Source: Drosophila miranda (Eukaryota > Arthropoda > Insecta > Diptera > Drosophilidae). Taken from it: DNA of 64,000 bases. Positions 1 to 11,032 of this stretch are shown here, piece after piece; within the stretch, counting starts at the first letter, position 1, and every line of letters starts with the position of its first letter. Below the pieces are notes generated by a model. It saw nothing but the letters and a program-made list of their open reading frames with translations, was not told where the DNA came from and made no database searches. The stretch spans positions 14,942,001 to 15,006,000 of the forward strand of contig NC_046674.1 of the NCBI RefSeq assembly GCF_003369915.1. The letters are read 5' to 3'. The translations under genes were made by a program, and so were the position numbers.

Positions 1-3000
1 GGGGGGTACAACTGGCACGCCCCCGTGCATAACTCAGACCCTCCCCCAGCGGCACAGCGGCACTGGGCCGGCCGGTCATTAGTTGTTTTTTGCTTTAAAT
101 TTCTGCGGGGACAACTCTGCTACGTGGTCTACGATAAGTATCTTTCCCGCGTGGTCACCCCGAACGGGTGACAGCTCCGCCGCTGCGGTGTGTACTTCCG
201 GCCAGCACACACACACACACTGGCACACGCACCGGGCATAATTTATATAGCATACTTATTGGCCGTGCCGTGCATTCTGCGACGAGCAGCAACACCCTGA
301 CCCCCAGCCACAGCCCCAGTCGGGCGATCCGACCTGGCATTGTCATTAGAGCATAAAAACCGAAACGAGGATGGCCGTGGGTGGTGCGGGAAAGAGGTGG
401 ATAACGGAAAAAGGAAAAAACGAAAATCGTTAAATTAACATGACAAATGACAAAAGGAGCGATAAAGGCTCCATGCATGCATGGAGGAATGGGAGTGGGG
501 TGGTGGCGGTCGGGGCGGTGGTAGCGGGGTGGTGCAGCGACTCGAAATGGCAGTCAACACTATAATAAATCCGTAAATATAATGGCTAAGGATACTTTGG
601 TAATTGGGCGAGCTTATGCTTAACGGCGCTTTAATTTATGCCCAGGGCCCACGGCCCAGGGCCCACAACCCCCACTGTGCATCGTGGGACGGGTATTAGC
701 CGCTATCCACACAGCCACAGGCACGGGCAGAGGCACAGGTCTAGCTATAAAATGTCGCGGTCGCCATCACTAGTTTACGATTATGACTGTGTCTGTGTCT
801 GTGTCTGTGTCTGTGCCGGGCCTGTGTGTGTGTGTGTGTGCTCAGTGAGGCCTTCGAGTGGGCATGGGGCATGGGGCATGGCGTGTACGCTAAATTTTAA
901 CGGGTTTGTACATATAAAAATACCAGCATGGTCATACCCCGACCACGGCCCCGGCACAGTGGAACAGACTGACCGCAGAGTAGCCATAGAGAGCACCAAT
1001 CATCACTTTCGGATGAGCGGAAATCCCAGGAAAACACGCTGCAGGGCCATGCCAAATCTGTGGAGATCTACCGTGGTTTCTGGTGCCCCAATGACCACTG
1101 TAGCCTCTGCGGGGGCTCTGCGGGGGGCGTCGCATAGCCGTTGTCGATGGCCATGGCGATGGCGATGGCGGAAGCGGAAGTTGGAACACATTTTGTTGTT
1201 GTTGGCTGTTTGGTGTTTTTGGCTGTTTGCTGTTCTCTGTTTGGTGGGGCACTCGTGTTTTTATTGCAATATTTGCCGCTGCGCGTTTTATGATTATTTT
1301 GCATATCGTTAAATTGAATGTACGAAAAATGTTTACGTCCCTTCGGACTCTTTATTGCATTCCTCTTTTTCGGGGGTCTCTAATATCGCCAGCTAATTCG
1401 AGCCGAGAACTTTAAAGTCCTTCGCACACACACGCACACATTTTCCCTTATCCCGAATCAATTAAAAGTCAACCACCAGCCGAAAAACTCATTAACTTGG
1501 TCAAGTGGGGGGCCCCCCCTCCGCCTTGGCAGCACTGGCGCTCCGTTTCCACATTGTTCTGTTTGAGTGGCGGCAATTAAATGGGAGACGATTGCTTTAT
1601 TACCTCCGCCCCCCACCCACCTGGCCGCCTGGCCGGAGCCCTGCAGCATGCAGCATGCGGCAAGCGGCAGCGTCCAGTCCTCCGTCGGAGGGTAAGTGTG
1701 CTTAGTAGTTTCGTGTTCATACATAAATTATGTTAATACCATTCCAACGAGAGAGTAACTAGCCATAAAAACACTAAAATACGGAAAGGTGAGCGAACAG
1801 GACCAACAGGTTGAGGCGGAGGGAGGCGGGGGGGAGGCACCACTGCTTTACGAGGTCATTAAAAGGTCCCAGGTACAGACCCATAAAACCCATGAGCAAA
1901 ATGAAGTCCCCTACCCGGGGACACGGCGACCTGGAGACACTTTAGACTTGCAACACTTGAGGACGATGGCCAGGATGTCCAGGATGTCCAGGATGTTCAG
2001 CACGGACTCGAATCGATGCGTGGAATTAGTCATCTTGCATGATTGATATCCTTGTTAGTGGCGAGCGTCAAATTAAAGCCTCAAAAAGTTCACTTTAATG
2101 CATTTAAATGGCTTTTCTTTCAGGGAGCACGCACCAGCACACTCCGCCCCACAGCCCTCCAGCACACTCCGCCCAACAGCCGATACCTTCATCAATCATT
2201 TCCTGTGAAAGCAAACACTGTCACACCGGGGTCCTGTGGGGGTCCTCTGGGGCTCGGGTCGCGACTGCAGTGGATTAGGCAACAGCAAAAGACGGAGATG
2301 GAGACGGTGACGGCGTCGGAGACGGAGTGACAGACAGCTTCGTCGTAGTCGTCGTCGTCGTCGTCGTCATCCTTTCCGGGTTAACAAATGAATTTCGCGC
2401 GTTTTCTCGGGGTTTGCCGGGGACTTGAAAAGATTTCAACGGATTGAGCAGCAGTGGGGGGGGGGCCATGACTTTTACCCCACGTGAGTCCCCCCCGCCC
2501 CCCGCCGTACTCCGTCCTGTATTCGTTTCCGTCGAACTGTGAAAAGGCAGCGAAGCACAAAAATAATAACAAATCCTAGCCGAATGGGGGGGGGGGGGGG
2601 GGGGGGAAACTGAGGTGCACTCGTAGTGCGGGCACAGGATAATGTGAGCTGGAATGTGGAATGTTTTCCCATTTAATGAGCGTAATAATCAGAGAGAAAC
2701 ATGCGGAAGGACTCTCCACCGATTCCGCTGATTGATTTCACCCCAAACCCCTGCCCCCATCCCCAAAGCGATCCAATCCGCACAGACAGTACTTCCTTAC
2801 GGGTTAACTCTTTCTTTCGCTGAATCAAAGGAAAGCCAGCTCCCTCCCGATTATTGGTTTCGTTTAACTCTCGAAACTCCCAGGCCTTCCCTTCGACCCT
2901 TCGGGAGGGCATTGCAGATTCCTGCAGAAAAGTAAAGTAAACTTGCTGCGTGTTATTTATGGAAAGGTTAATCTTCCCTTCCTGGTCTCCACTCTGAACC

Positions 3001-5554
3001 ACTCATGTGCTGCTGTTGCTGTTGCTGCTGCTGCTGCTGCTGCGCCATAGATAAATAAGAATAATGTGCGATCCAGGGTCCCGAGGAGGAAGCCTCCATA
3101 ATGACCATGAAAGAACAGTTTATGGTTAAATAGAGGCGCAGCGGCAAAACTCCATTTTCTAGACACTAGACACAGCGGCAGCCATTCCCGGTCTCCTGCC
3201 CCTCTGCCCCCTTCGCATCCGCACAGCTGGAGACCCTCTCGGTCTGGTTATGCAAAGTAATGCAAAATTGGCGACGGCCAACAGCAGCAGCAGCAGCAGC
3301 AGCGGTTCCATTGCAAGTGGTCCACTTACACACACCAGTCACGCACAGTGGGCCAGAAGCCATGGAAAGAGCAACAGAAACGATCCAAAAAAGGAGCGCC
3401 AATGGATGGATAGCTATGGCCCAGATGGAGACTATTCAGATGGTCTCCCAGTCTCCCAGATGGAGACTATTATTCAGTGCAAGAACCAGGTCTAAAAAGG
3501 CCCATAAGGCCTTGTATATAAGTAGATCGCCAGCCCAAAGGCCCTGCCTCTTGGTAGTACAATTACCAGCTATCTGAGAGTGTATATCCTTCCAATCCTA
3601 CGCCTAAGAGGGCATGTTCCGCCCAAGCAGTTGATGGTGTGGCACCACGGTGCAGCATCGCTGTTTCTCCAGCTGTGCGCCCGGTTCGAGTGTGTGTGTC
3701 TGCCTTTGTGTCCGTCCGCATGTGCATGTGTGTGTGGCTGTGTGTGTGTGTGTGTGTTTTTTTTTATTGGCCCAGCTTGATAACGCATATTTTTGGCTTA
3801 TTTTGCAGCTTACTGCTGCGGCAGCAGTTTTGCCCGGCTGCCTTCTCCATCACGGCGACACCGAGGATGAGGGGCCTATTCCATGCCCTTACCGAAAACG
3901 AGTGGCACCGATCCTTGGGCAGGTGGGAGAGCCGTCTCGTCTCGCCGAGGGGCCTGGGCCACATGTAGAGCATACCGCATTCGACCTGCAACCGGCTATT
4001 GGTTCGACACACAATCATTTTTTGTCGCTGCGGTTTTGCCCTTCGCTGCTGCCCGTCTGCCGATAATCACGCCATTGCCCCATCAGCCGGAAATGGGCGC
4101 GCCGCCATCTTGTGTCTGTGCTCCGTGCACATGTGTGTGTCCCGATGTGTGTGTGTGTGTGTGTGTGTGTGTGTCAGCCAAGCCAAGCGAAATATGCGTG
4201 CAAGTGGCATAAAGTGGCAGCCAGGCGGAGGCCAGGCCAGGCCATCTTTGGGCCAGGATCCCGTGTTGGGGACTCGGGGTTGGGGATGGGCTGTCGAAAT
4301 TGCAGTCGCTGCGGTCTGTGCTGCCAATCTGCCTGCCTGCCTGCCTTGCTGCCTGCCTGCCAAAGTGCACAGCGTATATTGGATTTGCCAATCATAAACT
4401 GAAGCCAACTGCATAATCTATGCACCAATGCAGTCGCCGCACAGGCCCAGCCTTTGGATTGGATTGAACCATTTCCGATGATGGCTGGAGCGGGCTCCAG
4501 CTTCAACGTGAGATCCATCTCTGAGGTAGAAGGGAAGAAGCCCCTTCGATGGGGTCCGGGTTTGGCTCCCACCCGCAGCTTCATTGCTTCCGGCTTGCTG
4601 ACTGCTTCGACGGTTCCCGGGTTCCCGGGTTCCCGGGTTCCAGCTCCGTTCTTGCATATCTCCGGCGCTGCATTGCATTCCGCTCTTCCGTTTCTGGTTC
4701 TGCTTCTGCTTCTGCTCCTGCCACATAGTCGTCGAGGCCCGGGCCCCCGAAATAATAACAATAACTATCTACTATATCTGCTTAACAGCCAATGTAGTTA
4801 AAAAAGCAAATGTTTCTCCCCATTGCCCACTGACATTGCCCATTGCCACTGCCACTGCCACTGCCATTGCCATTGCCATTGCCATGAATGTGTGGCAGTG
4901 GCAGTGTGGCTGGCTCTTGTTTTTGTGGCTCTCGTGCTGCCCTGCTGCCTTGCCGGTTGCCAAAAACAATTTCCCTCTGAATTTTTACAGCCGAAATAAT
5001 TTGTAATTTACATAAATGCCGGTCGCCCGAGTGTGTGCCTCGTTGGCCCGTTGGCCCGTTGCTCTTCGCTCTTTTTGCTCGACTTCTTGCATGCAGTCGA
5101 GAAGGAGGAGGTTCTGCTGCTCTCCCACCGGAAGTCCCATCCCTGGCCCTGGCTCTGGCCCCGGCTCTGGCCCTGTCCCTGGCTGGTTCTTTATGTGGGC
5201 GGGAGTGCGGGTCTGGGTGGGCCAGGGCTTTATTCAGTTGGCAGCTGCACATTTTCGACGCATAATACGGGCCCATATACGGGCGGCAGCAGCTCCAAGT
5301 GTCCAAGCCGATGTCTTTATGGCGGAGGCGGAGACAGAGGCGGAGGCGGAGGCGGGGACTCTGGACTCCGGAACAAGTTTTTGTGCGTCCCCGCAGAAGA
5401 CTCGAACACTTATCGATTTGTTGGACACGGAACTGGCTCCTCGTCCTCGTCATCGCTGGTAATCCTCTTCTAGAGCTCGCCAAAACTGTCGTCATCGCTC
5501 ATACGCCGTGTGGCCCATGGAAATGTATGAAAATTGTCACTTATATTCGTGGTA

Positions 5555-5585
<31 letters not shown>

Positions 5586-7190
5586 CCGCCGCCTGTTGTC
5601 CGAAATGATAAATGACCGAAGCACCAACCGCCTTCCTCAGCTATGCACAACATTTGCCCAGCGTCCTGGAAACGGTCGCCATCGCCTGCGCCCCGTCCCC
5701 GCCTTTAGCCTCATAAATGTATATCTATTAGCATTTATCTTGGTCTTGGTCTTGGTCTTGGTCTTGGTCCTGGTCTCCGTCTGACTTCAGAATTAATCAT
5801 GTGGCAATTATGCTGTGGCAACAGGGCCCCGTCCAGTGCTCCTTCCGCCCATCGACCGAATACATAAATACAGATATTTTCTCTGGCCAATTCGTCCCTG
5901 GGGTGAGGTCCCTCCGGTGCCATACATATTTCGGAATGGTCTGACGCCTCTCTGAAAATATCAAATAAATCAGTGCAAGGCGCAAAATCGGCAACAACAA
6001 CAGCAACAGCAATGGATAGCCTTAATGGATGGCTTTAAACATTTACCGAAGGTTCTTCTTCCGTAGGAGGCTACTTCATTGGAATATACTCGTTCATGGA
6101 GAGGTCCGGTTGGGGCTACTTGGAACTTCTTGGAACTGTTCGATATCGCCGCAGTCCTCCACCATATCCATACGCACCTCAAGCCTGGCGAACACCACAC
6201 CACGCTGTGCCCGTCCATCCGAGGCGTCGGGAATGGGGCCCAACATTGGCCGTGGAGGGGACCGATACGGTAATGTATCGAGCCCTGGTAACTCCTAGAA
6301 TAAACCTGATATTGTAGTAAATCCCATTGGCATACACAGAGCTGATGCTGATACGATACCCATTGCTTAGGAGAAGCTCAACATCTGCCCAATGGACTGT
6401 GCAGATCCCTGGAGAAAAAAGATTGCGTTAGGCAGAATATCTCGACCATCACACGAGCACATTCTTGTGTCAGCCTCTCTCGGCTCTTGCTTTAGTGCTC
6501 TCCTTTTGCAAACTCCTTTTTGAGCTCGCTCTCTCAAATGCAAAAGCACCGCGCCGGGACGCTCTCTCCAGCCGCGCTCCCAGCAAAATGCGAATTAAAG
6601 GCACAGCAGAACACTCTACTACGCAGTTTCTGTTATTTTTTGATTGTTATTTTTTCTCAATGCTATACATTTCTCTTCACATTATTCCCATACAAAGCCA
6701 TTAACGTATCGAAATAGTATCATGCAATCAATGCAGTACTGGCACACGACTCCCGACTATCAGTAGAACAGCTGAGTCGCTTTTTGGGAAAAAACTGTTT
6801 AAAAGTGTAGCAGTCGCTGCTCACAGCTCCCAGCTTTACTATTCCTCCTTCTCGCACTGCAAGCTTTTCCCCTATGGCTATCTCTTTTTGGCAGATAGTC
6901 AGTTGGCAAATTCTAGTGTTATACAGATATTAAGAATAACATGGCCCAAGATAAAATTATTGAATGCTTGTTGCTCTCTTTTCTGCTCAATTTGGTTGGC
7001 CCTTTTCCCAGCCAGCAAGCCAGTTTATGCGGATAATAAGGACCCTTTCCTTTTTCAGGCGTAAAACTTTTGCAAATAAAGCAGTTTGTTAAGCCAGTGG
7101 GATTTATAATCCACCCAAAACTTAAAAGAGCTCCCAATTCCAATCCTGTGTACTATTGCTGGGGCTATACAGTACAATATAATTATTTGA
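1..7190. other. Intergenic DNA rich in simple repeats
   Basis: I see no supportable gene here. The open frames present are driven by microsatellites and lack matching splice structure or recognisable domains. Simple repeats include (TG)n/(TGTGTC)n near 787-840, a 21-base G run at 2586-2606, (TG)n near 3714-3762 and 4146-4174, (CATTGC/CACTGC)n near 4828-4886, (GTT)n at 5557-5585 and a GGTCTT repeat near 5735-5770. A minus-strand stretch near 6050-6290 reads briefly like coding sequence but has stops on both sides and no family I recognise. The 6700-7190 part precedes the repeat-exon locus and may hold its promoter, but I found no convincing TATA box. Confidence 0.6.
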
Positions 7191-7301
7191 CTGTATTCAA
7201 TACAGAATCGTATACGGCGGGGGAAACGTGAAAGTTCAAAACAGAGAAACGGCAAAACAGCTGGGCAAAATGTAGTGCTGGAAAGCAAGTCAAAGGAAGC
7301 T

Positions 7302-8365
7302 ATGCTGGAAACCGAGTCAAAGGAAGCTGTGCTGGAAACGCAGTCGAAAGAAACTGTGCTGGAAAACATACCTCTCTCACTTTCATTTCGTGTGCGACAT
7401 TTTGAGTCATTCTGGGAAAATAAAAATCAAATTTTCAATAATCTGAACGTAAGAAATTATCGTATTCCCCGTAAAAGTGTTTTCTAAGCTGTTTGCCGTC
7501 TTGCAGGTAATGGCGCCCCGCAGAAGTGCTCGTATTTTGGCGTCCCTTGCCGCCCCGCCCTTGCCCCGACGCGCTGCGTTCCTCCGCGCAGTGGAGGCCA
7601 TATCCGTTCACGGGCGCCTCAGGACCACCACCACTGCTATCCAGCGCCGCAGGACCACCACCACTGCCAGCCAGCGCCGTGCAATCCAGATCGCTGCCAA
7701 CCAGCCGCCCGCTGAGGACCCTCCCGTTGTCAACCGTGGCGGGATCAATAATCTGAACGTAAGAAATTATCGTATTCCCCGTAAAAGTGTTTTCTAAGCT
7801 GTTTGCCGTCTTGCAGGTAATGGCGCTCCGCAGAAGTGCTCGTATTTTGGCGTCCCTTGCCGCCCCGCCCTTGCCCCGACGCGCTGCGTTCCTCCGCGCA
7901 GTGGAGGCCATATCCGTTCACGGGCGCCTCAGGACCACCACCACTGCTATCCAGCGCCGCAGGACCACCACCACTGCTATCCAGCGCCTCAGGACCACCA
8001 CCACTGCTATCCAGCGCCGCAGGACCACCACCACTGCCAGCCAGCGCCGTGCAATCCAGATCGCTGCCAACCAGCCGCCCGCTGAGGACCCTCCCGTTGT
8101 CAACCGTGGCGGGATCAATAGTCGCGGTACCAATCGCCGTGGGACCAACCGCCGCGAGCCCAATCGCCGCGGTACCAACAGTCTTCCTGTGCAGGACACC
8201 GCACCGATCGTGACGCTCCTCCAGAATCCCGACCCACAACGTGGCACCGGTAACCATGCCGTCATGGGAGCTTTGGCCGCTAGCTTACAAGTTGCGGGGC
8301 TCCAAATTAGGCGTACGCCGCCTCCGCAAGGAGCGATCCGACGGACGGGTGCACGGTGGAGTTAG
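7302..8365 (+). CDS. Repeat-exon locus, copy A (unknown protein, E2-derived 3' part)
   Basis: I do not recognise the N-terminal protein. The inferred structure is exon 1 from ATG 7302 to 7448, intron 7449-7506, exon 2 7507-7758, intron 7759-7816 and exon 3 7817-8365 (TAG). Both introns are 58 bp with donor AAC|GTAAGA, a branch-like TTCTAAG and acceptor TTGCAG, typical of short fly introns. All junctions are phase 0, giving about 315 residues. Exon 1 carries a 9-residue repeat (VLETESKEA type). The repeated exon begins VMAxRRSARILASL, a basic amphipathic stretch, followed by ten-residue repeats rich in Arg and Thr (RRRTTTTAIQ) and an RGTNRR-type tail. The last exon runs into an E2 domain in other frames. 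ATG 7302 is the first in-frame start; a longer 5' exon is possible. Splicing and expression are inferred. Confidence 0.45.
7441..8120 (+). repeat. Exon-intron tandem array, copy A (2 units)
   Basis: The two units are 7441-7750 (310 bp) and 7751-8120 (370 bp). Each holds the last 8 bases of an exon, a 58-bp intron and most of the next exon. They differ by two 30-bp subrepeats encoding ten residues each. Units meet at the shared hexamer TCAATA, which also occurs at the end of exon 1 and within the last exon, so the array probably began by exchange at that microhomology. Confidence 0.9.
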
Positions 8366-8592
8366 TGGACGACTGTATCTACGACTGGAAGGCCGTTAAT
8401 CTCGGGCCCTTGGGCACGCCCTACGAGGGCTGCCACTTTAAACTACGCCTTTACTTTCCGCAGACGTACCCAGCTCGACCACCGTTTTTGATGATCCTTA
8501 CAAAGGTCTACCATTGCAACGTACACAACAGCGCTATCTGCGTGGGGGTGGACGGCCTGCTACGCCCAGACTTGAGATTCCACGAAGTCTGA
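8310..8592 (+). pseudogene. E2 ubiquitin-conjugating (UBC) domain remnant, copy A
   Basis: The frame at 8347-8592 reads GCTVELVDDCIYDW, then GPLGTPYEG, YFPQTYP and YHCNVHNSAIC, which follow the E2 core order (GPxxTPYEGGxF, FPxxYPxxPP, YHPN, active-site Cys). The candidate catalytic Cys is at 8539-8541, and the family HPN motif is HCN here. A helix-1-like RRLRKE lies at 8316-8333 in a different frame, and the Arg/Thr-rich N-terminal frame is the third. At least two frame changes therefore separate the pieces. The frame stops after FHEV, where an intact E2 continues for about 45 more residues. It is a broken UBC domain: family assignment is firm, activity very unlikely. Confidence 0.8.
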
Positions 8593-9662
8593 ATAATCCC
8601 ACACTTTCCGAATTCTTCGGGCACCATGAGAACATACTAACATAATATACAATTTATATATGACTGAAATAAAGGCCCAGGCTGTGAGTTGTCTGATACA
8701 ATGATAACAGACTTTACTGCGCAAAATTAGTGTTATAAGTCGAAGAACTGACCAAACGACGAGACCACCTTGTATAATTGCATCATGATCTCGACTTTTT
8801 TGCTTTGCTTTTTTGCATTTTTGAGGTACAGAAATCTCGCAGAGTCTGGCAACACTATTCCTGACGATATTTTGTAAGAATGCTGCTGTGGGCACACTTG
8901 TATGCAAGAAGCGTTTATAGGGATGGGTATCTTCAAGAATATATCGATATTGATCATATATCGAACATGTCGGTCTATCTATCGAGAAGAATATAAATTA
9001 GACATGTACAAATATCGCAAGAAAGCGTACTTATGGATGCATAATTTATGCACGCACCAAGCATAGCGACGATTACATGAAGATGAAGTATTTTCTCTCA
9101 GCGATACCCAAATATGAGATGAGTCAATGGTTTGCGATAGATCGTAAGAATAATCGATGCATTCATCCAACAAATATCTTTTAAAACAGGAATATCTCAT
9201 TCCCATATCGATACAGTATCGATGCCCATTCCATTTTATCTTTTGGAAGCTCTTTTCTGAGACGCACCAGTGAGAAATTCGTACTGGCGTTTTCCAGCAC
9301 TGGCCGAAAATCAGCTGTGCCAAAAGCAGATTTCTTTGAAAGCCATTTTGCAACACAAGAGAACAGACTCGTGTTAAGTTAAAGTTCAATTACAACTCAT
9401 TATATTCGAGGAGGCACATGCTACTCCCTAAAAATCGTGTCCCACTGGAGGGCACAAGGCAAAGACGAGTCTCCTCCCTCCTCCTCCAGCCACGACTGGC
9501 ACCATCGCATACTGGAGACTGGAGAGTGGAGTCTGGAGAGTGGATCATCAATGTGCTGGCCTGTGGAGAGGAAAGCCCCATCGACTTATGCAGTGGAGAG
9601 GAAAACTGTGAGTATCCCAAACGTACAGTCCTGGACGAGTTCCCCCTCTCGATTCTTCGCAT
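8593..9662. other. 3' flank of E2 remnant and 3' UTR side of kinase gene
   Basis: No gene is seen. It holds AATAAA near 8669 (possible poly(A) signal for the plus-strand locus) and an AT-rich stretch at 8940-9230 with two perfect TATCGATA octamers (8942-8949, 9206-9213) and further CGAT motifs. TATCGATA is the DRE core bound by DREF and overlaps BEAF-32 CGATA sites. The part just below 9663 is likely the 3' UTR of the minus-strand kinase. Confidence 0.5.
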
Positions 9663-10847
9663 TTAATAGGCCGTCTTGCTCAAACGTTCCCAGGCAGCCT
9701 TCACAGTATCTTCCGACATTGGCTCCGACTCTGGCTCGGGGCCGACGACGGCCTCGTGGATGGAGCTGTTGTGCGGCTCCAGGGTATAGAAGGGTCGGTT
9801 CAGGTACTTGCGGCAGGTGCGCTGCTCGTTGGTGAGGTCCTCGGACTCTGAGGACCTTTCGCTGTCCTCAACGGGCGGCGGCTCGAGCTTCTGCGGACTG
9901 ATCTGGAGGTTGGCGATGTCGTCGAAGCCGACGCTGGCGATCTTGTGGCTGGCCACGAGGTTGGCAAAGTCCACGGCCCCGCTCAGGCCGCGCCTGCGCA
10001 CGAAGGTGGCGTAGATGAAGCCGGCCGTGAAGCACTCGCCGTCGCCCATCCTGTCCACGATCCTCTTCGGCGTGTGGGCGGGCAGCTCGTAGAAGTTGCC
10101 CTGGGCGTCCATGCAGACCGCTCCCTGCTTGCCCCACGGGCAGATGATGCACGGCCGGCGCGTGCGTATGGACCGGGGCGTCCGGAGGGCGCTGTTCAAC
10201 TGCTCGCAGGCCACGTGCGCCGAGCTCCAGCCCACCTCGAGGGCCAGCTGCCGGCCGAACAGCACATAGTCGCAGAGGCTGAGCAGGTCCAGGTTGTCCT
10301 CGAGGGCGTCGTACACCAGCAGCGACACCACTATGCGATCCTCCTGCGCCAGCCCGTTGTTGTGGTCCAGGACGCGGCGCATCATCAGGACAGTCTCCCG
10401 GGCGCTGCGCGCCTCGAAGTGCACCCAGCCGTAGAGGGAAAGGTCCAGCTTCTCGAACTCCCTGGCCGTCACGTAGGGGAACGCCTTGGTGCAGCGCACC
10501 ACCGTGCAGGTGCCCGTCCTTCTCTCCCGGATGATCGTCGAGAACTTGGGGCTCTCGTCCGTCCAGGAGCAGTTGCTGATGACGATATCCCGGCGGCGCA
10601 GATCGTCCAGCACCATGCGGAAGGTGCCCAGCCTGCTGAGCATCCCGAAGAGCTCCACGCGGGCGCCCAGCAGGCGCAGGGCCGTGCACACGTTGGAGGT
10701 CCTGCCGTTGCGCTGCATGAAGGCGCTCTGGCACTGCACCCGCGAGCCCTTCTCGGGGAACCGCTCCACATTCGTCACGTACGCCACCTCCGTGCAGCCG
10801 ACGCACAGCACGGCCTTCATCACGCTGGGGGCACACAGATGGCTCAT
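9663..10847 (-). CDS. PfkB-family carbohydrate kinase, ketohexokinase-like, altered active site
   Basis: The product is 394 residues, intronless, starting at ATG 10847 (MSHLCAPSVMKAVLCVG). It has the ribokinase/PfkB layout: an N-terminal VLCVG strand, NGRTSN in the first substrate-binding region (family GGNASN type), FGMLSRLG, and a C-terminal signature. Ketohexokinases phosphorylate fructose to fructose-1-phosphate in the cytosol. The family GAGD anion-hole/catalytic motif reads GDGE here (Glu271, codon 10035-10037), so the catalytic Asp is replaced by Glu and activity is doubtful. An acidic, Ser-rich tail of about 75 residues after the fold is unusual. It is head to head with the plus-strand paralogue 186 bp away. 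The frame is open for 38 codons upstream, but ATG 10847 fits the family start. Family is firm; substrate is inferred. Confidence 0.88.
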   Translation of the reverse strand: MSHLCAPSVMKAVLCVGCTEVAYVTNVERFPEKGSRVQCQSAFMQRNGRTSNVCTALRLLGARVELFGMLSRLGTFRMVLDDLRRRDIVISNCSWTDESPKFSTIIRERRTGTCTVVRCTKAFPYVTAREFEKLDLSLYGWVHFEARSARETVLMMRRVLDHNNGLAQEDRIVVSLLVYDALEDNLDLLSLCDYVLFGRQLALEVGWSSAHVACEQLNSALRTPRSIRTRRPCIICPWGKQGAVCMDAQGNFYELPAHTPKRIVDRMGDGECFTAGFIYATFVRRRGLSGAVDFANLVASHKIASVGFDDIANLQISPQKLEPPPVEDSERSSESEDLTNEQRTCRKYLNRPFYTLEPHNSSIHEAVVGPEPESEPMSEDTVKAAWERLSKTAY

Positions 10848-11032
10848 TGTTTGTTTTCTTTGTTGAATTTCGAATAATTTTGATGGTTTCAGTGTCGAGA
10901 TCGGAAAGTTATTCGGAGATATCTCAATACTCGTCTCCGAGAAAAGAAGGCTGTTCCACATCCGAGTACGGCATAGATTTCAAATATTATCCCCGTTGGA
11001 ACTTGTATGAAACTGTATTCAAAATTGCGGAG
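10848..11032. promoter_or_regulatory. Shared intergenic promoter between divergent kinase genes
   Basis: This 185-bp gap separates the two start codons and must contain both 5' UTRs and core promoters unless there are upstream exons. No TATA box is obvious; TTTCAGTGT near 10886-10894 resembles an initiator. The plus-strand frame is open through the gap, and an alternative ATG at 10883 would add 50 residues. Confidence 0.45.

Larger units (their letters stand above)
7304..9809. repeat. Segmental duplication, copy A
   Basis: This block reappears at 12580-16164. It starts just inside the first exon of the repeat-exon locus, runs through the E2-derived domain and its 3' flank, and ends inside the last 49 codons of the minus-strand kinase gene. 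The copies align at an offset of 5276 bases on the left and 6355 on the right. The difference is three extra 370-bp units in copy B, minus one 30-bp subrepeat, minus a one-base deletion. Copy A is probably the original because the kinase gene continues intact beyond its right edge, whereas in copy B that gene is cut off. Confidence 0.93.

Noticed and set aside
4174..5495. 195- and 237-codon minus-strand frames
   Set aside because: Driven by simple repeats (CTGGCC, CATTGC); no recognisable protein.
9868..10877. Long alternative frames over both kinase genes on either strand
   Set aside because: Shadows caused by the high third-position GC of the real kinase frames.
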